Shown: positions 61,501 to 64,000 of the stretch, piece by piece | Numbering within the stretch: the first letter of the stretch is position 1 | Layout of the letters: the number at the start of each line of letters is the position of its first letter | Source of the DNA: Carposina sasakii | Lineage: Eukaryota > Arthropoda > Insecta > Lepidoptera > Carposinidae | NCBI GenBank assembly: GCA_014607495.2 | Contig: CP053172.1 | Coordinates: 2,618,888-2,682,887, forward strand | DNA: 64,000 bases | Reading direction: 5' to 3' | Notes under the pieces: model-generated | The model's database searches: none | What the model saw: only the letters and a program-made list of their open reading frames with translations | What the model was told of the DNA's origin: nothing | Translations under genes and position numbers: made by a program

Positions 61501-64000
61501 AAGCAACGACACAAGACCTTAGGGATCATAATGTGGGACTAGGTTAATGTGTTGTGTAGTGTGTGATAATATTAAAAAAATGGGCGAAAAGCTGGAAGGG
61601 AGAGGGTGTAATTTTCTTGTGAAAAATCTTAATTTCTAAATGGCTTGCATGTGTCTGTATAGTGAAGTTTTCTGGTAGATAAGTTATATGTCCACCCCAA
61701 GTTTGCCCGTGGGTATCGTACGAGGCGATTAAGGGTTTCCGGGAGGTGGGCAGCAGCGCCTCCCGTGTTGACAACATAGTCCAAAATACAAACTGCGGTC
61801 ACCAACCCGCCTGCCCAGCGTGGTGACTATGGGCAAATACCCCCCATGGCAGTCTTGTGGCGTGCCCTGGGGGAGGCCTACGTCCAGCAGTGGACTGCAA
61901 TAGGCAGATGATGATGAAGTTATATTTGTTTAATTGTAGTGTGATTCTATGGTGGTTTTATATGCAGGTAAGCTGAGTCGGAAAACGATCTCTTCATGGG
62001 CTCACTTAAATTGTTTTTGCAATTATTTTTGATTGTGACTAATGTTACACCCGTTTTTGAGGATTTTCCCGACGTTTCCATTCATCATCATTATCACCAT
62101 CATAAATCATTAATACTAAAGAAAATGGCTGTATGGGCATAAATGTACATAATAACCTCACGCCTATGGGGTACCGGGGTACGCAGAGACTACAGATCTC
62201 CATTTAGTACGTTACATCCTAACATACCCCTTTCTCGTCGTCCACATTCATGAATACATCACTAACGTCCGTCATCTCGTTACTCACTCCCAGTATACAC
62301 GTATAGCCTTTCCAGAGGCGTAACTACAGGGTGGCAAGTCGGCAAAATACCATGGGCCGGAAGAATAACCAACTAGCAAAAGCAATGCGATAGCAAATAT
62401 TGAACAAAATTCGCCGATTGCTGCTAAATTTTATATTACATCAAAGGATTTCATCGCTGTTGTAGAATTTTCTTTGTAGCATTGCTTCTGCTTCGCTTTT
62501 GTAAGATACGAAGATAAATCAGACTGCCGCCCCCTTATTACCTAACTAGCAAAAGCAAAGCGATAGCGAAAATTGTACAAAAATCGCTGATTGCTTGTCA
62601 AAGTCGTATTACGTAAAATTAATTTCAAAGGAACTACAATTTTGTAACTTTACAACTGTAAATTTTCGCTATCGCTTTGCTTCGGCTTTGCTATTGCTCT
62701 TACGTAATCAGGGGGCGGGTCTTAACAACATTGTATACAACATTTTCACAATACTTATGGAATTTTCGTAAAAAAAGATGTTGTAAAAGATGGATCACAT
62801 TATATTCTGTTATTTGCAGGTGGTCTCAGGCAAAGCTCTTCACCTAATATCGCAGCAGCGGGACAACTGCGACCGCGAATTCGCTGAAATAGAGAACATT
62901 CGCGAACAACTTGGTAAAACTCTACAAACGTGCCGCGAAGCGCGAAACCAGTTGCGGATCGCGTCCAAACACCTTACCGTATCCACATTTGTGATTTTAG
63001 CGAATTTCAGAAAGCGTCAAATCATACGCACGGTACTCAAGTCTTTGGAATTGTTACGTAATTTACGCAGTGTCGAAAAAGAGGTTGCGGAATTAATAAA
63101 CAAAAAAGAGTATTATGAAGCTATAGAGTTGATACAAAAAAGTAGGAAAGCTGCGGCGAATCACAAGGAGTTTACTTGCATAGCTGATTTGGCGGTGCGC
63201 TTGCAAGACACATTAGATATGACGGAGGAGAAATTAGATTCTGTACTATCAAAGATATGTTACAATTTCGATGAAAACATTTTTGGTAAACTTCGCAAGG
63301 CTTACTCGCTGCTAGGTAAAACACAGGCGGCTATGGAGCAGCTGCATATGCATTATACATCAGCTGTAAATGAGACGTCCGTAGACGCTGTCAAACCTTT
63401 TCTAGGTGAGGTGTCAATAGAAATGAAATTTCAGGAGATGTGCCAAGCGATACCGACGAACAAAGGGCCGTTGTGCTTACTCAATTTGTGTGAAAACCTG
63501 TTTCTGATAATGAAAAGCTACTATTTACTAGTCAATTGGCATTCGAAGCACGATGTAGACGATATTGTACATAATACGAGCAATGTCGCGGAAATAGAAC
63601 AGAATTTAAGTAGGGAATATATTAGGCAGAAGCTAAAAGCTGGTCTGGTCAGGATATGGCATGACGTACAAGCGAAAGTGTCGCTGTTTCTAAAAAGCTC
63701 GGGCTTAGAAGATTATCCGTTTGAGAAATTCATACAAATGTTAGGCGTATTAAGAAAACTGACACAAGTAGCTGAAGTGTTTTGCGGTGACAAATCTGAC
63801 TTACTACAAGATTTTATAAAGACCCAAAGCGTGTTATACATAAAGAATTACCACAGAGGCCGCATGGAGGAATTGAAACTCTTTCTTGAGAACGAAGGTT
63901 GGGAACAATGCCCTGTCAAATCTAGTTTCAACCTCCTTAATCTGCAAGAATTTAAGCAGTTCAAAAAGTATTTAAACCCTTTGAAATCGGATACGTCAAT
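58491..64000 (+). CDS. Vps50: VPS50 / syndetin (CCDC132), partial, first 471 residues
   Basis: Subunit of the EARP (endosome-associated recycling protein) complex, which with VPS51-53 tethers vesicles and returns cargo from endosomes to the cell surface. Exons seen: 58491-58583, 61178-61318 and 62820 to the window edge, phase 0 at both junctions. Recognised by VLREIEHVYF at the start of the conserved N-terminal region, ANFRKRQIIRTVLKSL, LQDTLDMTEEKLDSVLSKIC, LLGKTQAAMEQLHMHYT, KLKAGLVRIWHDVQAKV and FLENEGWEQCPVKSSF, all typical of the VPS54-N-terminal/CCDC132 family. An in-frame TAA seven bases upstream of the ATG supports the start. Exon 3 is open for at least 1181 bp, unusually long for this locus. 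The C-terminal half lies outside the window. A short 5'-UTR exon may precede, since an acceptor-like ttttag lies at 58467-58472. Confidence 0.93.
58604..58814 (-). mobile_element. Short non-autonomous Helitron (reverse), in Vps50 intron 1
   Basis: Begins actagcgaccgcttacgact 20 bp after the exon 1 donor and ends tattagtatagac; same element as 27080-27290. Confidence 0.7.
58815..58995 (-). mobile_element. Helitron-like family H (reverse), abutting the previous element
   Basis: actagtggacgatcgcgact to gagattagcgtgcacag, with 'aaattatccgggataaaaac'. Confidence 0.6.
59136..59255. repeat. Interspersed fragment related to 49733-49900
   Basis: agctgttgcccgctccgctc, gtcgcttattgcgtggaac and gccgtttcggaggagtttt. 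Confidence 0.55.
59282..59649 (-). mobile_element. MITE family D copy (reverse), in Vps50 intron 1
   Basis: CAGAATGATTTTTGGTCGTC to ggcaacgaaaaacatcctg, TA on both sides. Confidence 0.75.
59686..59780. mobile_element. MITE family I, half copy
   Basis: gcccccttattacctaacta to gctttacaaattcgtattac; the right half is missing. Confidence 0.6.
59796..60535. mobile_element. MITE family E copy 6, split by about 480 bp
   Basis: Left part 59796 to about 59935 and right part about 60414-60535 make up the 260-bp element; the insert is unassigned and includes gagtgacgtcatatcgtgg. TA flanks the outer ends. Confidence 0.7.
60551..60991. mobile_element. MITE family M, complete copy
   Basis: 441 bp between TA dinucleotides. 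CAGGGTGTTTGTGACAGCCA and inverse tggctgtcacccacaccctg; inverted repeats continue with ggcaaatattga against cagtatttgcc. Confidence 0.78.
61178..61318 (+). CDS. Vps50: Vps50 coding exon 2
   Basis: 141 bp, 47 residues, VLREIEHVYF to KLKRQQQ; acceptor actcag, donor gtatta. A SINE begins about 20 bp after the donor. Confidence 0.92.
61339..61572 (+). repeat. tRNA-derived SINE, family A, full copy in Vps50 intron 2
   Basis: gacggccgattggtctagta, ggttcgaatcccggtaggtg, then body and tail gtgttgtgtagtgtgtgat. Confidence 0.72.
61688..61916 (-). repeat. Interspersed repeat, family F copy (reverse)
   Basis: caccccaagtttgcccgtgg to cagcagtggactgcaatagg; complete block order. Confidence 0.7.
61971..62140 (-). 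repeat. Reverse partial copy of the 3541-4290 repeat
   Basis: gatctcttcatgggctcac, ttgaggattttcccgacgtt and aatggctgtatgggcat match the inverse of 3600-3750 and 4000-4150. Confidence 0.6.
62365..62718. mobile_element. MITE family I, one decayed and one complete copy
   Basis: 62365-62515 is a diverged copy (ccaactagcaaaagcaatgc); 62522-62718 is complete (gcccccttattacctaacta to tacgtaatcagggggcgg). They end about 100 bp before Vps50 exon 3. Confidence 0.68.
62820..64000 (+). CDS. Vps50: Vps50 coding exon 3 (runs off the window)
   Basis: At least 1181 bp without a stop; starts VVSGKALHLISQQ after ttgcag; about 393 residues with long heptad-like helices. Confidence 0.93.
   Translation, partial: MVSGKALHLISQQRDNCDREFAEIENIREQLGKTLQTCREARNQLRIASKHLTVSTFVILANFRKRQIIRTVLKSLELLRNLRSVEKEVAELINKKEYYEAIELIQKSRKAAANHKEFTCIADLAVRLQDTLDMTEEKLDSVLSKICYNFDENIFGKLRKAYSLLGKTQAAMEQLHMHYTSAVNETSVDAVKPFLGEVSIEMKFQEMCQAIPTNKGPLCLLNLCENLFLIMKSYYLLVNWHSKHDVDDIVHNTSNVAEIEQNLSREYIRQKLKAGLVRIWHDVQAKVSLFLKSSGLEDYPFEKFIQMLGVLRKLTQVAEVFCGDKSDLLQDFIKTQSVLYIKNYHRGRMEELKLFLENEGWEQCPVKSSFNLLNLQEFKQFKKYLNPLKSDTS

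Overview
The window looks like nuclear DNA of an insect, most likely a moth or butterfly. It is AT-rich, its genes are split into short exons by large introns, and those introns are packed with short transposable elements: TA-flanked MITEs, Helitron ends of the TCTATAC...CTAG type, tRNA-derived SINEs and CR1-like LINE 3' tails. The host proteins are insect-like. The species cannot be read from the sequence. All exon models come from reading splice sites and codon phase by eye; no alignment was run.

Four protein-coding genes are supported. (1) 15134-3150, minus: a nine-exon gene for an acidic, Ser/Asp/Glu-rich protein of about 541 residues, with a Gln-Val-Asn-Lys repeat tract and a C-terminal coiled coil. 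I do not recognise the family. (2) 48392-34411, minus: an eleven-exon gene for the F-box/WD40 ubiquitin-ligase receptor Slimb/beta-TrCP (504 residues, complete). (3) 54814-56135, plus: a two-exon MADF-BESS protein of 258 residues, probably a DNA-binding regulator. (4) 58491 to beyond the right edge, plus: the first 471 residues of VPS50/syndetin (CCDC132), a subunit of the endosomal EARP tethering complex. The genes do not form an operon or an obvious pathway; they are ordinary euchromatic neighbours.

Layout: 1-3.1 kb repeats; 3.1-15.1 kb the acidic-protein gene; 15.2-33.6 kb a gene-poor stretch with foldbacks, a decayed transposon-like ORF, a Helitron carrying a helicase C-terminus and many MITEs; 34.1-48.5 kb slimb, its introns filled with repeats, an 18-copy 37-bp minisatellite and degenerate copies of its own exons; 49.9-54.0 kb a Gypsy-like LTR retrotransposon with almost identical LTRs but no integrase core; 54.7-56.1 kb the MADF-BESS gene, with a transposon-like CRE-bearing sequence immediately upstream; 56.2-64 kb VPS50 with repeat-rich introns.

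The most unusual signals are (a) three separate partial duplications of slimb coding exons inside the slimb locus, including a 110-bp tandem array that repeats the final coding segment beyond the stop codon; (b) a mobile-element family whose CRE-containing arm lies about 120 bp upstream of the MADF-BESS start codon; (c) several sequence-unrelated MITE families sharing the same CAGGGTG-like ends and TA targets; and (d) a clear hAT-like insertion with an 8-bp target duplication nested inside another MITE. I found no CRISPR array, bacterial operon, functional tRNA gene or rRNA gene, and no convincing wholly new molecular system.
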